Below the pieces are notes generated by a model, which worked only from the letters and a program-made list of their open reading frames with translations, was not told the origin of the DNA and searched no databases. Made by a program: the position numbers and the translations under genes. From Apostichopus japonicus (taxonomy: Eukaryota; Echinodermata; Holothuroidea; Aspidochirotida; Stichopodidae), in assembly GCF_037975245.1 (NCBI RefSeq), contig NC_092569.1:20517001-20577000 (forward strand): DNA of 60,000 nucleotides. Reading direction: 5' to 3'. Below, one piece after another: positions 36,598 to 60,000 of this stretch (within the stretch, counting starts at the first letter, position 1; every line of letters starts with the position of its first letter).

Positions 36598-36773
36598 CAG
36601 GGCATAGTATCATCATATTAAACCAAAATGTGGCGTTATTATCGCTTCCTCAAGAGAAGAAGGGGAGGCCACTTCGGGCAAAGAACGTATACAAGTGCTA
36701 GGAGGATCCCCAAATAGCAGCAAAGAAGAGTCAAAAGAAGTAATACTTCGATTTATAATTAAGGAGGTGAGGG

Positions 36774-37052
36774 GTAAGGGTGGTGAGACGGGAGGGGAGG
36801 GGGAATGTTTAATTGGAGCGTTTACTTGTAAACGCAATTCAGCAAATCCAGGTCATATTTTTTTAATAGAAAGCTTCGCTCTTTTTTTCCTCGGTTAGCA
36901 ATGAGTGATGACGGTTTACCGGTAAGGGTGGGGAGACGGGAGGGGGAGGGGGGAATGTTTAATTGGATCGTTTACTTGTGCAAGCAATTCAGCAAATCCA
37001 GATCAGATGCTTTTTAATATGAAGCTTAATTCGCTCTTTTCTTTCTCGGTTA
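36774..37052. repeat. Direct duplication of about 130 bp
   Basis: Copies 36774-36896 and 36921-37052 share ggtaagggtgg, gaatgtttaattgga, cgtttacttgt, gcaattcagcaaatcca and a pyrimidine-rich end. The copies have diverged by several substitutions and small indels. Confidence 0.8.
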
Positions 37053-38952
37053 TTAATGTGATTGCCAACTGTTCATGAAACTCTTTCCCATGCATTATTT
37101 GATATACATATTAATATACGAAGGCCTATAAAATACAAACAAATGCGTAACACTTACTGGGCGTCACCAAAATAATACAAAACAGTCGTTGTTCATTTTA
37201 GGCTGTAATTCGTTGCCTTCAACCAACTATGGCAACATGAAGTGTACAACATAACACTTGAATTAATTGGAAAATATCTTTGGCAATGACCTCCAAGGAG
37301 ATGTAGACATAACTGTTAATATTTCATTATATTCTTTTATATCTTAGGAATCTATTTCAGATGAGTAATTTACATGTGCCTACATGATTGTACTTTTATT
37401 AATATGACCCTGCATGCGTACGTTAACACAACAACTCAGTAGCAGTTGATTTAATTACATAAGGTAATGAGGTAATTTATTAAAGATCGAGTGTTTGCGT
37501 ATAAGGTATGTAATCATGGTTTGGACCTGTTGGAACTTTCGTCACAAGATATAGTTATTTCTAGCCTCCGAGTTCACAGATATATCACATTGATCTTTAT
37601 AAACAATATGTTCAGAATTGGTCTTAAGATGAAACTAAAGATAATTTGATCTTTATCTTATAAGTAGTATTCGCAAGTGTTAACCCTTCATCAGAACGCG
37701 AAAATGACTAATTTAGGTTTGTTTCCTCAAAATTTCCTTGATAGGAGGGAAATGAATAGCCCAATGTGACCAGCATTAGCCTGTGCATTTGCGCTTCTTT
37801 ATTAGCCTACAGATTTAAAAACAAAGTAGTAGCTGTTATATTCACCCAAAAATACAGATTGCACGCATTTTATGCTTTCAGTTCGACATAAGGTTATATA
37901 AGGGCCTACGCGTTGAGAAAGACATGGTTTTACCAAGTTTACTCCATAACGGTTCAGTTATAATATGATACCACCAGTTGCAACATATTGAGAATCCACA
38001 CAATACCTACCTATATACCCACATACTGAGTCAATTATTATGATCAATATGAACATCAAATTCGCATTTGACGTTTTTATCCACCGACACGATTTCGCTG
38101 CCAATTTGGCTGGTTACGTCACAGGGAAACTATCAACCTCGATGAGAATTGTAAAGGGTTACTTCCCCTAACCTACTGGCTTTTCGATTTCATTTTGATA
38201 ACTTTATGAAGTATCTTTATGCTAGATCTCATACGGATATATAGGTCATTTATCGCGAGTGCAGCATTCATTGCAGTTTATTAGCATAATTATGCACAGT
38301 GAACAAAAAACCTCTCCTTAATAATCAACACTGCACTCATGACCCAGTCCAAATGTCTTCAATTTATAAGAATATATCAATTCCGGTTTCTGCATTTTAC
38401 TTTTCATATTTCAGTTACTGAATTTCGTTTTAATATATGATGTGAACGGTCATTCAGAATTTGATTTTAGAGAACACTGTGGCAAGTGCAGGAGGAGGTG
38501 AGAGAGGGGGTGGGAGCGTTCACACCAGATATCGCTATTATCTAACAATATTGTGATAAATCCATAAATATTATTTAAGTATCTTTTAAAACGATGGGAT
38601 TACTCCCACCTCCACCGTCAGTCGGGGGAAAAACCTTCAGTCAGGAAATCTTTGCAAAAATTCAAAAGTATTTAATCGCAGAACATTGCGTTTGCATCTA
38701 AATCTAAACCTTTACAGTCTAAATAAATGCCTCAGAAATGCACCATTTGACGTCTAATCTTGTGATCGCATTCAACCAACCTATACCGTAGCCACGCCCC
38801 TTGTTCGTATACGCTACTTGACCCGCCTACATCCAATCTATAAAGGTTTCATGACCATCCCTAAATCAGTTGGGAGAATCCGGAGTCCTCCTTACCCCCA
38901 CCCCCTTTAAAGTCCTGTAAATATCGCTGTCATGTCTAAGATCATTTATTTA

Positions 38953-39321
38953 CATAGGCGTAGGAGACCAATTTGATTGGGAGGGGGGGGGGGGCTGTAA
39001 CGACTTGCCCTAAAAATATAACCACAATTTTTCGTTCAACATGTGTATGTGCATATCATATAGGCATTCATCGGTTATTACACCACATGCCAATAACATA
39101 CAATCATTTTCCGTGCTATAACCTTTCCATACTGGTTAGAATTATTGGGGAAGTCGGTACAATAGTAATGATAATAATAATATAAGTTTAAACATTGAAA
39201 AACACATTGCAAATTAGATTTCTTTCAGTAGGTGCCCGACAAATTCTAGCATAGTGAACGAATGTTTTCAAATATATTTGGTTGGGGGGGGGGGCTGCAG
39301 CCCCCGCCTCCTACGCCTATG
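38953..39321. mobile_element. hAT-like MITE (no clear target duplication)
   Basis: 369 bp with inverted ends CATAGGCGTAGGAG and CTCCTACGCCTATG adjoining poly-G/C tracts. The 8-bp flanks do not match, so one flank may be altered. The termini match the outer element at 4040-5655. Confidence 0.65.
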
Positions 39322-41154
39322 CTGATATATGCAGTCGAAATTTAAAATCGTATTTTAAAATCGGTTCAACGATTCAATCGCACAAATTTCACGAGCAACA
39401 CTAATGACGATTGTGTTTATTTCAACATTTACCTATTGCATGTTCCATGCAGGTCTTACTTGGGTCCTTAATGCAATTACAGGTGACAAAGACACCTGCT
39501 GGATATGCTAATATGGCCGCTAAGGATAAAAAACTTACAACTCATGTTTTACAGTTTGGGGCATATCTATTTGCATGATATTTATAATGTCCAAGACTGT
39601 TAAATCTGTACGCTATACCTGGTCTATATGTATAAAGTCTGATGAAACACCGGTACCCTATGTGCCTTCCCCTTTCTATACTTTATAAGAAATTGCTGTA
39701 TGTGCGATTTCTTTACGGTGCCCAATGTTACATCATTGAGTGATGCATGGACGTCAGCAAAGATAAAATAAAGTGAAAGGTGGCAAGCAAATTTAGCGGT
39801 TTCTAAAATCGGTTAACAGCTCAAAGAATTAACCGGTACCGGTTAACGTTAATTGTCTTACATTAAAATAAACCGTTAACAGTCTAATTGAAACATTGGA
39901 CCATGGCTTTTCCAGGGCCAGGGATCTTGGGATCAATAATTATTTAAGAGTTGGAGACTTGGTAACTTTTTTTTCTCTTTGTTACTGTGATAATACTACG
40001 CCCCCTCCCTCCCCCACCCCACACAAAGGACGCCCATGGCGTGATGCATACTGCGCAGTAAGGCCACAGCGATAATGGACTTTGGTCAAGTTTCAATTGT
40101 TCAGTCCTTTTATGAACTTGTTATATATGATATACGGCTATTAAGAGCTAACAGAATATTGAATAGACGTATGTTGGTAGTCTATACTAACACAGACGTA
40201 TACAGACAGGACAAACAATACAACAGTTTTATTATATTTATGATGTTATGGTCAATTGACAGTTAATTTGTTGAGACTTACCTAATATTGAAGTCTAAAA
40301 ACAATCAAGTTTTACGGTACATCATGATACGAACAGCTGGTAATGCGTGTTAACCTGTGGTGCGTCAAAAGATGATGTTGCACGTATTATTACAGACATA
40401 TATGTACTGATTTCGATCTCTGTACTCTTTCAGACTTCAAATATTGAATCACTTAGGACTAGGTTCCGAAGAACTAAACCCTCTGTATTGTTCCGGGTAA
40501 GAAACCACCTGCGTCTGTCCTTTACTACTTCTAATTACACACACATTTTACCTGGCTTGTGTAGATTTACCCTCCCTTGAACAGCCCACACATACAGACA
40601 ATAGCGTACATGCTTATCTTAGATATAAAACTATAACGTTGATTGTACAGGTAAACATGTAGTCTGAAGTTCATTTCATCGCAGTAACTATACTAGATAT
40701 ATTTAACTTCAGCTCCTTCATACAATTGTCGACCTTTGGTTTATATTATCATAGATCCTTCTCATCATGTGTGTCATGATATGGGTGGGTTTTACGATGG
40801 CATGATAATAACATAATGGTATAATAAACGAACATTTATACCTCTGGTTATATAGTAGGCAAACGGTGAGAAGCCGTGGATATAGTATAGGCCTATAATA
40901 TGATGATCGATGACTTAATATAAATAACCTATTAAGACCTAATATGTAGGTGCAAGATCAACAGCTCATACTACGTACTAAATAGTGTTGTAACAAATGT
41001 GATGAATAGATATAAATATGTTATCGAATATCTGGGCTTTAGTTTTTATGGGAATGGTGCACAAGGAAAAGAGATGCTCAAAAAAAAAACGCTAAAACAA
41101 AACTCAATTTACTGGTGGACACTATAAACGACGGGAAAGATGAATAAAGTATAA

Positions 41155-41215
41155 CAGGGGGGTGGGGTGGGGGTGGGGAGGGAAAGTGTAAGAGGGGGTT
41201 GAGTGTAGGAGAGTC
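41155..41215 (+). repeat. G-rich tract with quadruplex potential
   Basis: Closely spaced G runs (ggggggtggggtgggggtgg, then ggggaggg) in otherwise AT-rich DNA. Confidence 0.55.
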
Positions 41216-41439
41216 TTATACACAACAGACAACACGTTGCTGAACGATAATAGCTTCATAATCGATATAATTTCATCTATTTGGTAGTATGAAGGAAGCA
41301 AAACATAATTCCAATGACGGGCTTTCTAATCGTCATCCTCATTGACTCGTCATCCAAATGATAAAAAATGATAAGGATATCATAATTTGTATATTGAAGT
41401 TTTCTTATTCGATCACATCGCCCATCACTAGCGTATACT

Positions 41440-41734
41440 CATATGGGCTCGGGCCGTGCTGAGCCTGGGGCCCCGACCAAAGGGAGCTCCCCGCTATACT
41501 GATGCACAGAAAAAGGGTATACCTCTTTGGATATAGGGAGGGACCGTTTTTACTGGGAAAGAAAGCCCTTGCGAGACTGAATTTTGTTTCTCAACCTATC
41601 TCAACCTGATTCTCCCCCCCCCCCACACCTTGTGAACATTTCTGCGGAAGCCCTTGCTTGGACCTCCTGATAGGGGGCCCTTTGGGCCAGGAGCCGGGGC
41701 CCCCAGGCTCATCGTTTCGCCACTGTCGCCCATG
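41440..41734. mobile_element. hAT-like MITE with 7/8 target duplication
   Basis: 295 bp. The left end CATATGGGCTCGGG and right end (reverse complement CATGGGCGACAGTGG) both run into gagcctggggccccg-like inverted segments. Flanks CGTATACT (41432-41439) and CTTATACT (41735-41742) differ by one base. Confidence 0.6.
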
Positions 41735-43271
41735 CTTATACTGACCCGCTTCTATACCTTAAAAGAACTTCTTAGTGAAAAATGGGATCCAAGAGACTCC
41801 GGTCATATCATTTTTTGTCTTTGTATCGCCATGAGCCTTCCCATGTGATGGATTTTAGTTCTGTGATAGAGTGCTTGAAATGTTGGCCCGTCCTGCCAGA
41901 AAATTCATTTCGAAAACTGACTTACGTCGAGACGTGACGTCAGTGTGGCACATTGGTCAGACTCGATCAGATCTCGCTCTAAGCTTGGCCTTGATACAAT
42001 ACGCAGGAATGTGTACAGACTACGTGTACCGCTGTGAATACAATAACTCTCAAATGACAAATATCTGTACAACAAATTATGAAGAACTAGTTAGGGAATT
42101 CTGGAACGTTTTAAGTCTCAAAAAGATTGCTAACTTACAACTTAACCGGGAAATTTCCATCTAAATCGCTCTTTTACTTTCAGAAATTGTTAGTTTCCTC
42201 CCTACAGTATAGCTCGATAATGATAACGTCCCTACAGCCCCCGAAACGCAACGCCGCGATGACGTCACCGTCGCTCATCGTTCTCAACTGTTCAAAATAT
42301 AATAGATTAAGTTGGCACGAGGTTCAAAACTTCACTTCTCCTGAATCATAGGATGGAAAATCCCCGAACTAGGAATGTGGGGATGAAAAAATTATGGACT
42401 CTTTTTTTTCATATACCCAATAAAATGCCACTAAAAAAAAACCTTCGAAAGAACTTTTGGCATATTTTTTTAAAGATTTCAATAGCTCAATATTTTGTCA
42501 TTTTTCACGGCACTACGGTTCCACAACTCTATAATAATCAATCTTCATTTCAAAACGTGATGATAAATGTCAAACCCAGGATTTAAAAAAAGGAGGTGTG
42601 TGGCCTTGGGGTTATCGAAGTCGAGTGTAGGGGACTGGGGTACTCCTCCACAGATAAGGGGTAGCATCGTGCATTCTGAGGCATACGGTATATATGCTAT
42701 AAATTAATTAGGTCTACAAGTTTTAATTTTCTGTGTGGGGTTGTAAAGGTTGAGGGGTGTACACGACACATAATTCTTTGATCCGCGACTGAAAGCCTAT
42801 TTTTTTTGGGGGGGGGGGGCGTGGCGGATAGGTGCATCTGTAGGTATATTGGAAAGAGTTGCTTACCATCCCCTTTGAGAATTTGTTGTTATGGCAAAAG
42901 GCTTCATTTCCATCATTTTAACTTCATTTGTGTGTTATAACTTTAAAGTTTTTCCATTATTTGCGACTTTTGCCAAGCGTGTTACGAAATTGGAATGAGC
43001 CATTTGGAATGTGTTCTTTTCCAGTGGCTACAACCCTGTTTACATCTTATGTGTGAATAGGTACACGTAGGTAGCTCAGGAGGTAAATGGTATTGTGTAA
43101 AGGGGTCATCATGAGGGGTTGGGTTCCAGGAGTAGAAATCCCAAACAACTGCAACCTGTTTAGACATCTGTTAAAGCGATTTGCAAGCCCCAAAACACAC
43201 TGCAATTTCTTTGGAATGCATCCCATTTCTTGTTTTTGTAGCATTATTATGGGGAAAATACCACTATTACA

Positions 43272-43415
<144 letters not shown>

Positions 43416-46034
43416 CAACAGACCAACGAAACCAACACAATGCAACACCTTTTGATAATTATCTCGCTTTTATTACAAACAAAGCCTGGAATTTGCCAAC
43501 CGCTAACACAAATGAATATCTAACATATGTACGAAGATGTTTGGCAATCAAAGTTCGATCAAGCAATGAAGATTGATACAGGCATATAAAATATACTCCT
43601 GGTATCAAATTTACAAATGAAAGATAACATAATAATAATAAAAATAAAAATGATAATAATAATATAACTAAAGGAAAGAGTAATCATACCAATAAAAATG
43701 TAAACGGTATTAAGTACAAAATCTTTATTAATGCACATTGGTGATTTCCAACTCTAAATCGGTTATATTTGTTTCTCTTAAACATCAGAAGGTTGCTACA
43801 AATAAAGTAAACAATTATTTATATGAATATACTTCTTCTTCTTATTCTTCAAATATCCATTCGTTCATTGGCTGGTTACAGCAAACTGCTCTCCTGTAGA
43901 CACTACAAGTTGTTCGTTTTTCAGCGGTGAGGGGCCATATCTCGTACACACACACACACCATGGGCGCCTATAACAGTTGAAATGTTCACACGAGATGCG
44001 AACGTTGAGTTCACATCTCTCAGTATAAAGATCAGGAGGCCCGTGTTCAACATGGCGTTACTACTCAATATCATTCCTGACGGCGGAAATCTCAGTTTGG
44101 CTTGTAAAGACGAAAGTATAAGAGGTTTTAGCCCATTCTGAAACCCGAGATCAACAGTATAGCTAAGAATCAGCTAGGTGATAAGTGAACCAGTATCCCC
44201 CATGACCATGCACGTACGTTATCATTATCATACACACTTCAGTGTAGACCGTAGATTATTAACTTATTAAATCCACCTATGGATATTATCCCAGAATTAT
44301 TCATTGGTGAGAGAGGGAAATAGACAAACCCCAAAACAAACAATACTTTTAATCTGTCCATCATCACATATAACTAAATTGTCTAAATGATTAAGTACTT
44401 TGAATATAATGAACCTGTGATTTTTTTTTTTTAATTAAGAGTAAGTAAACACATTATTGCAAGACAATTGTCTACCCATAAAACCATATTTGACTATATA
44501 GTCATGTAACATCTGTGCATTATAACCATAATCATCCCATAATTACTGTACAAATGACTTAATGTCTCTATAATTACTACACTGTGTTGGATATACGTAC
44601 TAATACAGCCCACAAAGAATACAATATCTATTGACAATTTTATTTTACAAATCTTACCACCTTTCATATTAACAATTTTCATATTTCAGTTTTTTTTTCA
44701 TTCATTGTGTTAGTTATTTGTGTATTACAATGTTTTTTTCTACTTATCATATACTAACTGTAACATGGGCATGATAGCATGTAAAAAAAAAAGGGTTAAA
44801 CTCTTCCTTGAGTTGCATTGCTTTTTCTGATTATTTTAACAACATACATTTTTTTTCTTCAAGATTTTGCTCAACAAAATATGGCTTTAATAACAAAAGG
44901 CATTATTACATGATTATAGCTAGCAATTAGATGAAGACACACACAAGAAAAGGATCTGTAATAACCATATTTTGAAAGACAGTCATTTACTGAAAGTTAC
45001 AAAAATCATAAAGAAAATTACTAATTTACATTCAAATTTTTAAGAAAAAAAAAATGTTGAAATATTAATCTCACTTTGCACACTTTGGTCACCTTTGTGC
45101 TGTGTTAAGCAAAAAAATAGAGGGCAGTAAAGCACTAAAACAAAAGAGGAAACATTCCATTTACATCTGGCAGTAGGATTGAAATAAGTCTAAAATTGAA
45201 AGTAAATTTTCATCCCAGCTTTGCAGTTTCAGATACTTAAAAGACATAAAAAAAAAATATTTGACCTAGTCGACATTAAAAAGTATCTCAAAATAAAACT
45301 TAAAAATAACTGTAATTGTCATTTCCTCCTAAAATTAAAAATTCAGTTAAATTTTCTCTGGATTTAACTTAGGTCACCTTAATTATTGTTATTATAACAT
45401 AGATTAATCCATACATAATCAATTTCAAACCACTCGAAAGTTTGACGACATTCAGTACCGTTCTACGAGTCACATGATTGAAAATTACAACAAATATCTA
45501 CATTTACTGCATTATATCGCAAAACAATGTTGAAAAAAAAAAACAATAGGTGCTTTGTATTCATTCTTGATATCTTTGAAAGACAACTCTGACCTGATGA
45601 AAACTTTTAAAAGTACATCTCAAAGATAAATCACTTTAAAAATGAAATTTTAAAAATGGTCTCAAAAATGTAATTTTTTTTTATCACTGATGCCATAAAT
45701 TTACATAACTACATGTTCAGTCTCTGAACTCTGGGTAACAAGAAAATGAAAAAAAAAATACGCTGTAAAGAAAGGAAAGCAATTTCGATGCCACCTAAGG
45801 AACCCATTAAAGAAGAGAGTGGAGATGAAAACGTCGAAGAGGGTATTTGGGCGAGCTAACACAAAACAATGCTGTTTACCCTTCCTAGGTTTGCTGCCCT
45901 GATGTAACAGTATTAAAATGTTACGTTATCTGATTGTGTTACACTTCATTATACAGATATGAAATGTCACATCACTAGCCTCAACACAAGATCTATCCTT
46001 AATGGACGATCACCACCCTTGTTTACTCTAAAGA

Positions 46035-46040
46035 TTTATT
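46035..46040 (-). promoter_or_regulatory. Candidate poly(A) signal of kinase gene B
   Basis: AATAAA on the minus strand about 1.65 kb past the gene B stop. An ATTAAA variant lies nearer, at 47116-47121. Which is used cannot be told from sequence alone. Confidence 0.2.
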
Positions 46041-47687
46041 CCCTTTAGGTAACAGTATGGTCTCAGTATTTCAAACTTCTCTTCATTAAAAGAATATCCC
46101 AAATATGATTTACAATCTTTTTGGAAGCCAGTTTGGGACAATATTCTTGTGTTCTTACCCACTCTACCCTGTACTGTCATGTCAAACTTCAAAGCAATCT
46201 GATCTTCTGAAATTATGAATAAATTACCCAAAAATATCTGATGAAAGAAACAGGACATTTATACTGTTCATATTGTCATATTGTACAAATCCTTTGGAAG
46301 TGTGACATTTATGTACAGTTTCTAACAAATTGTCCCCTCTGGGGTGTTCTGGGCAATCTATATCTGTCCACATACCCATGTGTTCATGTTAGCAAGGGAA
46401 CGACATCATAATCTCCTTGTACCCTTCTTTGCTCTTTGTTCCTCAGTTATTACACATTCTCTTCCAATGTATCTGTTGGACTTGAGTAACTAACTACGGT
46501 ATTCTGATTATTTTTGATTAATGCATAGCAGAAAAATAAAGATACATAACTTGGTAAAATGACTATTTAAACAGATAAATCTTTCATCTACCCATTTTAA
46601 CTGACAGATAAATCTGTACATCACAGCGTATTAATAGACAGGGTGACTCCTTCCCAAAGAACATCTAACAGCTCTTTCCTCATCTTGCAGACACACCACA
46701 GGGATGATGAGTTTCCTCTGATGTTTGTGTATACCTAAATTAATTTTAAAGCATAAAAATCGATAAAACTATTAAACGCAGCATTCTCTCTGGTATTTGC
46801 TGATCCGTGAAAGATACAACGATATTCTAACTATTCCAACTATAGTGCACAGGTCGGAAGAATCCAATGAGAGTCTAAGAATTCGCTTGCAAGAATGCTG
46901 GTCTAGCCAAAAGAAAAAGAACAGAGTAATGCATAGTTCAATATACGGCAGTAAATTGACATTTTGCTTTTTTAAGACCAATTCATAACGTACAAGCAAA
47001 ACGTAATGAAATTTGGTCTTCCATTACATTATAAAATTCTGAATGTCAAAATTCTAGGAAAAAAAAGTTAACATGAACACTAAAACTCTGAGTACAATCA
47101 AGAGAACTTCCACCATTTAATATTTGTAGGCTAAGATGATACTGAATCAATCTAGAACTTATATATTTGGTTTTGCGATGGAGAACAGTTTTGTCCCCAG
47201 ATTTAAGTCGCAAACTGCCTATAAGACTGGCTTCTGGCTCAGGAATTATAATTCTTCACCCAATCTATTATGAACCTCGGTGCCTATATACGTAACATAC
47301 CACCCAGCAGCATGTACCCATTTCTGGCAAGACAGGGTAACCTAGTATAAATTGAATCCAACCCTGTACGGATAATTACCCACCAGACAAGTGTCATGTT
47401 TACCTCTGAATGGTTGTTATCTGTTACATTTGCAGAGTATGCGCATACTAATCAAAGAGAGGTGTACCACAGTAATATATATATATATATATCATTTCAC
47501 GTAAGATTTATCTCGATATACTCAGCAAAAAATTACACCCGTCCGGAACGAAAAAACTTGCCAATGAGGAGAGGATAAAAAAGTAGCCTTTCCTTGGACC
47601 AGAGAAGATAAGATGGCATTTTACAAGATCTTAACCACCCCTTTGAAGTACTGTCTGCTTTTTAACTTCTCTCACTTCAGAGAGCTT

Positions 47688-57755
<10,068 letters not shown>

Positions 57756-60000
57756 CTGAAAAGGAGGAAACAGAAAATAATTTATGAAAAAAAAAACAAA
57801 AAAAAAACAGGAGTAGCACTTAGTAAGAAACTTCCTTACTATCCAGTATCCATTTCATCAACCAATTAAGTATTTATTTTCTCTCCATTATACAGTACCT
57901 AAAGTATCCCTTGCAATAGCCACATCATATCAATTTACATTATCACCTACACATACACTACTGTAGTAACATCAGCCTGGACTGAAAAACTCAATTGTGC
58001 TCTTGTGAAAGGATATCTCTTCCTTCACCAAACATACAATAACATGTTAGTGTTACACCTATCAACCCTGATAAATCGACCCTGAAAAAATGAAAATACT
58101 GTCTTGTTATTTAAAGACAGTGTGAACGGTAACATGATTACCAACCTTTCCGGACAATAACAAAGCGATGTGATTGGTTGGAGATTGTCTGTTCAACAAG
58201 AGATGGGAGCTACAAATATTTGAAGTAAAAGTAGACTACATTCCAACCTCATTTTAAGTACAAACTGCAAATCTACTGGCAGTTGCTGTGTTTCTTGATT
58301 CCTATACAGTTAAATTTTACCATTTAAAAAGTACTGTACTGTAGGTGTGAAACACTTGAAATTATCTTTGACACATGCCAAATTTGGCCCCGGATATGAA
58401 CAACTACAAACTGGTGAGAAATCAACTTGAACATCTGTTACTTTGTGAAACTAGTGTGCTTCTTCTGAATGGTTAAAACAAGATATTAAACTGATAATTC
58501 CTTGGCAGTGTTTGCACTACTGATTACATTCACAGCTGTCTACAGTTTGCGTTATAACTGCACTGATTTATATTGTACGGTTAACTATTAAACTCTCTCC
58601 CGCAACGAAAACAATCTTTGTCTTTCCAAAGTGTCTTTGCAAAGCGGTACTTTAGCTCAAAAGCTCAATGCAGCATTAAACTCTTCTGGTTTGACTCCCA
58701 ATTTCCGTTAATAAGACGACACAGCGCTTTAATAACTATGAAGGTGCACGCAATTTAATGCTTGTTTCGTTTACAAAATGCAGTCTGTGCGACAATACTA
58801 TAAAGTTATTAAACTTATTGCTGAGTGTGGATCCTAGACGATTTAGGGGACATCGAACAGACTTAAAAATCATAACACCCATTCCATGACCTTTAAGTAC
58901 TGTTTGGGTAGGAAGATCATGCATGTTATTTCCTCATAGCCCATTGCAATCACTAAACTACAGTACTTACAGTACACTGTGCAACCACACACAAATTTTA
59001 GGATCCAGCAAGAACCATAGGTCAGGCATGGAATGTTTATCAACATGAGTTGACTGTGGTCAGGCGCCTAGCCAAGGAGGGGGGACTAAGGGGGCGACCG
59101 CCCCCCCCCCCCCTTGAGCATATTTTTTTTGTATGTTTTAATGATATCGATGTAATTTCAAGCTTAGATGCAACTTACAAGGCCTGGGAAGTGCCATTTT
59201 CAGCGATCTGGGAGGCATTTTCAGCCAACTCATGGTGGCGCTACGCAGATAGTTTTCATACCGAATATACCGCTCTGATAGTTTGCCTACAGGTTCGCCC
59301 CTCCCTTGGCAAACTCCTCACTACGCACCTGACTGTGGTAACATCACATTCTGTATTTAGTCTGTTTCATTTTTTTAGTAAGTATTCCCAAGCATTTGAA
59401 AATACATTTGCAGTCAAAAATAAAAAAAATGGGCAGATGAGTGTTTATGTATTCAATACACATTTACCAGACTCATAAAAAAAAAAAATCAATAAATAAA
59501 ATGTACATGTACAGGTATTTTGAAGTTTTTCTACTGTAATTGGGTTTATTCCTGGTTTTAAAGGTGGTTACATAGAAAGAACTAGCTATGACAATCAATT
59601 TGCTAGAACTAGTTTTTAAAGGTGGTATAGAAAAGAGGCAGAACAATAGTCACTCTGCTTCTAGTTTTCCATTCACACTTCAATATCTTTTATATGTCTT
59701 GTAAATACTACTTGATGTTCTTTTTGGCCGTTGATTTCCCTTGCATTATACAGTAAGCAGTGTCCACACTGTGACATATAAATCAGTAGGGTGTTAACCT
59801 TAAAGGCATTGGAGACTTGCCCCGAACAGCATGCCGCCATCTTTAAAAACCATGGATATATAACGATACCATGTTGCAATTAAATAGCAACATTTATCAT
59901 TGTCTTTGAATATATTGTTTTTGGCACAACTGACATATAGAGTTCTCACTACATGGTTGTTAACAGCTTATTGCACAGGTCAAAGCGAGTGGATCTGTTG
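57756..60000. other. Upstream intron of gene B
   Basis: No SH3 or start exon could be found here on the minus strand and no plus-strand gene is supported. It contains a hAT-like MITE (59061) and a dispersed repeat start near 59799. Confidence 0.5.
59061..59331. mobile_element. hAT-like MITE with exact 8-bp target duplication
   Basis: 271 bp, ends CAGGCGCCTAGCCAAGG and (reverse complement) CAGGTGCGTAGTGAGG. It is flanked by identical ACTGTGGT at 59053-59060 and 59332-59339. It has poly-G and poly-C tracts next to the left end, and an open frame through it is not protein-like. Confidence 0.8.

Noticed and set aside
59050-59478. 142-codon plus-strand open frame
   Set aside because: Lies mostly within the hAT-like MITE at 59061-59331, begins with poly-proline from a C tract, and has no domain.
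57756-60000. SH3 exons of gene B
   Set aside because: No ALYDY, WW or PSNY-type coding and no exon of the expected length and phase was found on the minus strand; they should lie beyond the window.

Overview
The window is animal genomic DNA: split genes with GT/AG introns, AT-rich non-coding sequence, microsatellites, poly-G/C tracts and many short DNA-transposon relics. Fibropellin/fibrillin-like calcium-binding EGF exons, a pair of Src-family kinases of the Src42A/FRK type (HRDLAARN catalytic loop) and dense poly-G repeats suggest a marine invertebrate deuterostome. My best guess is an echinoderm, possibly a sea cucumber. The species cannot be fixed from the sequence alone. All three genes I can support lie on the minus strand.

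Region 1 (1-12510) is the 5' part of a secreted or membrane EGF-repeat gene that continues past the left edge. It has a signal-peptide exon (12417-12510), a divergent EGF exon (6493-6612), then an array of 114-bp EGF exons spaced about 240 bp apart (18-3174). Twelve exons are intact and two are broken. All are symmetrical 1-1 phase, so each can be added or lost without a frameshift. The introns are almost as uniform as the exons, which points to recent duplication or conversion of whole exon-intron units. The long first introns hold nested hAT-like elements (4040-5655) and a 14-bp minisatellite (about 9670-10372).

Region 2 (12511-19127) has no gene I can support. It holds a (TA)n tract and a tRNA-derived SINE.

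Region 3 (19128-33933) is a complete Src-family kinase gene, called gene A here. Its 11 coding exons total 1515 nt and encode 504 residues: unique region, SH3, SH2, kinase, tail. The catalytic residues are present, but His replaces the activation-loop tyrosine, the visible start has no Gly2 for myristoylation, and the C-terminal tail is short. Intron 1 carries an unusual 21-bp palindromic repeat array bounded by inverted repeats.

Region 4 (34034-47687) is intergenic, with hAT-like MITEs, a SINE/LINE tail fragment and microsatellites. Region 5 (47688-57755, continuing past the right edge) is a second Src-family kinase, gene B. Seven exons are visible, from mid-SH2 to stop, with conventional activation-loop and tail tyrosines. 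Genes A and B share orientation, exon lengths and intron phases, so they are tandem paralogues. B lacks one intron that A has after the glycine loop. The region from 57756 to 60000 is upstream intron of gene B and contains another hAT-like MITE.
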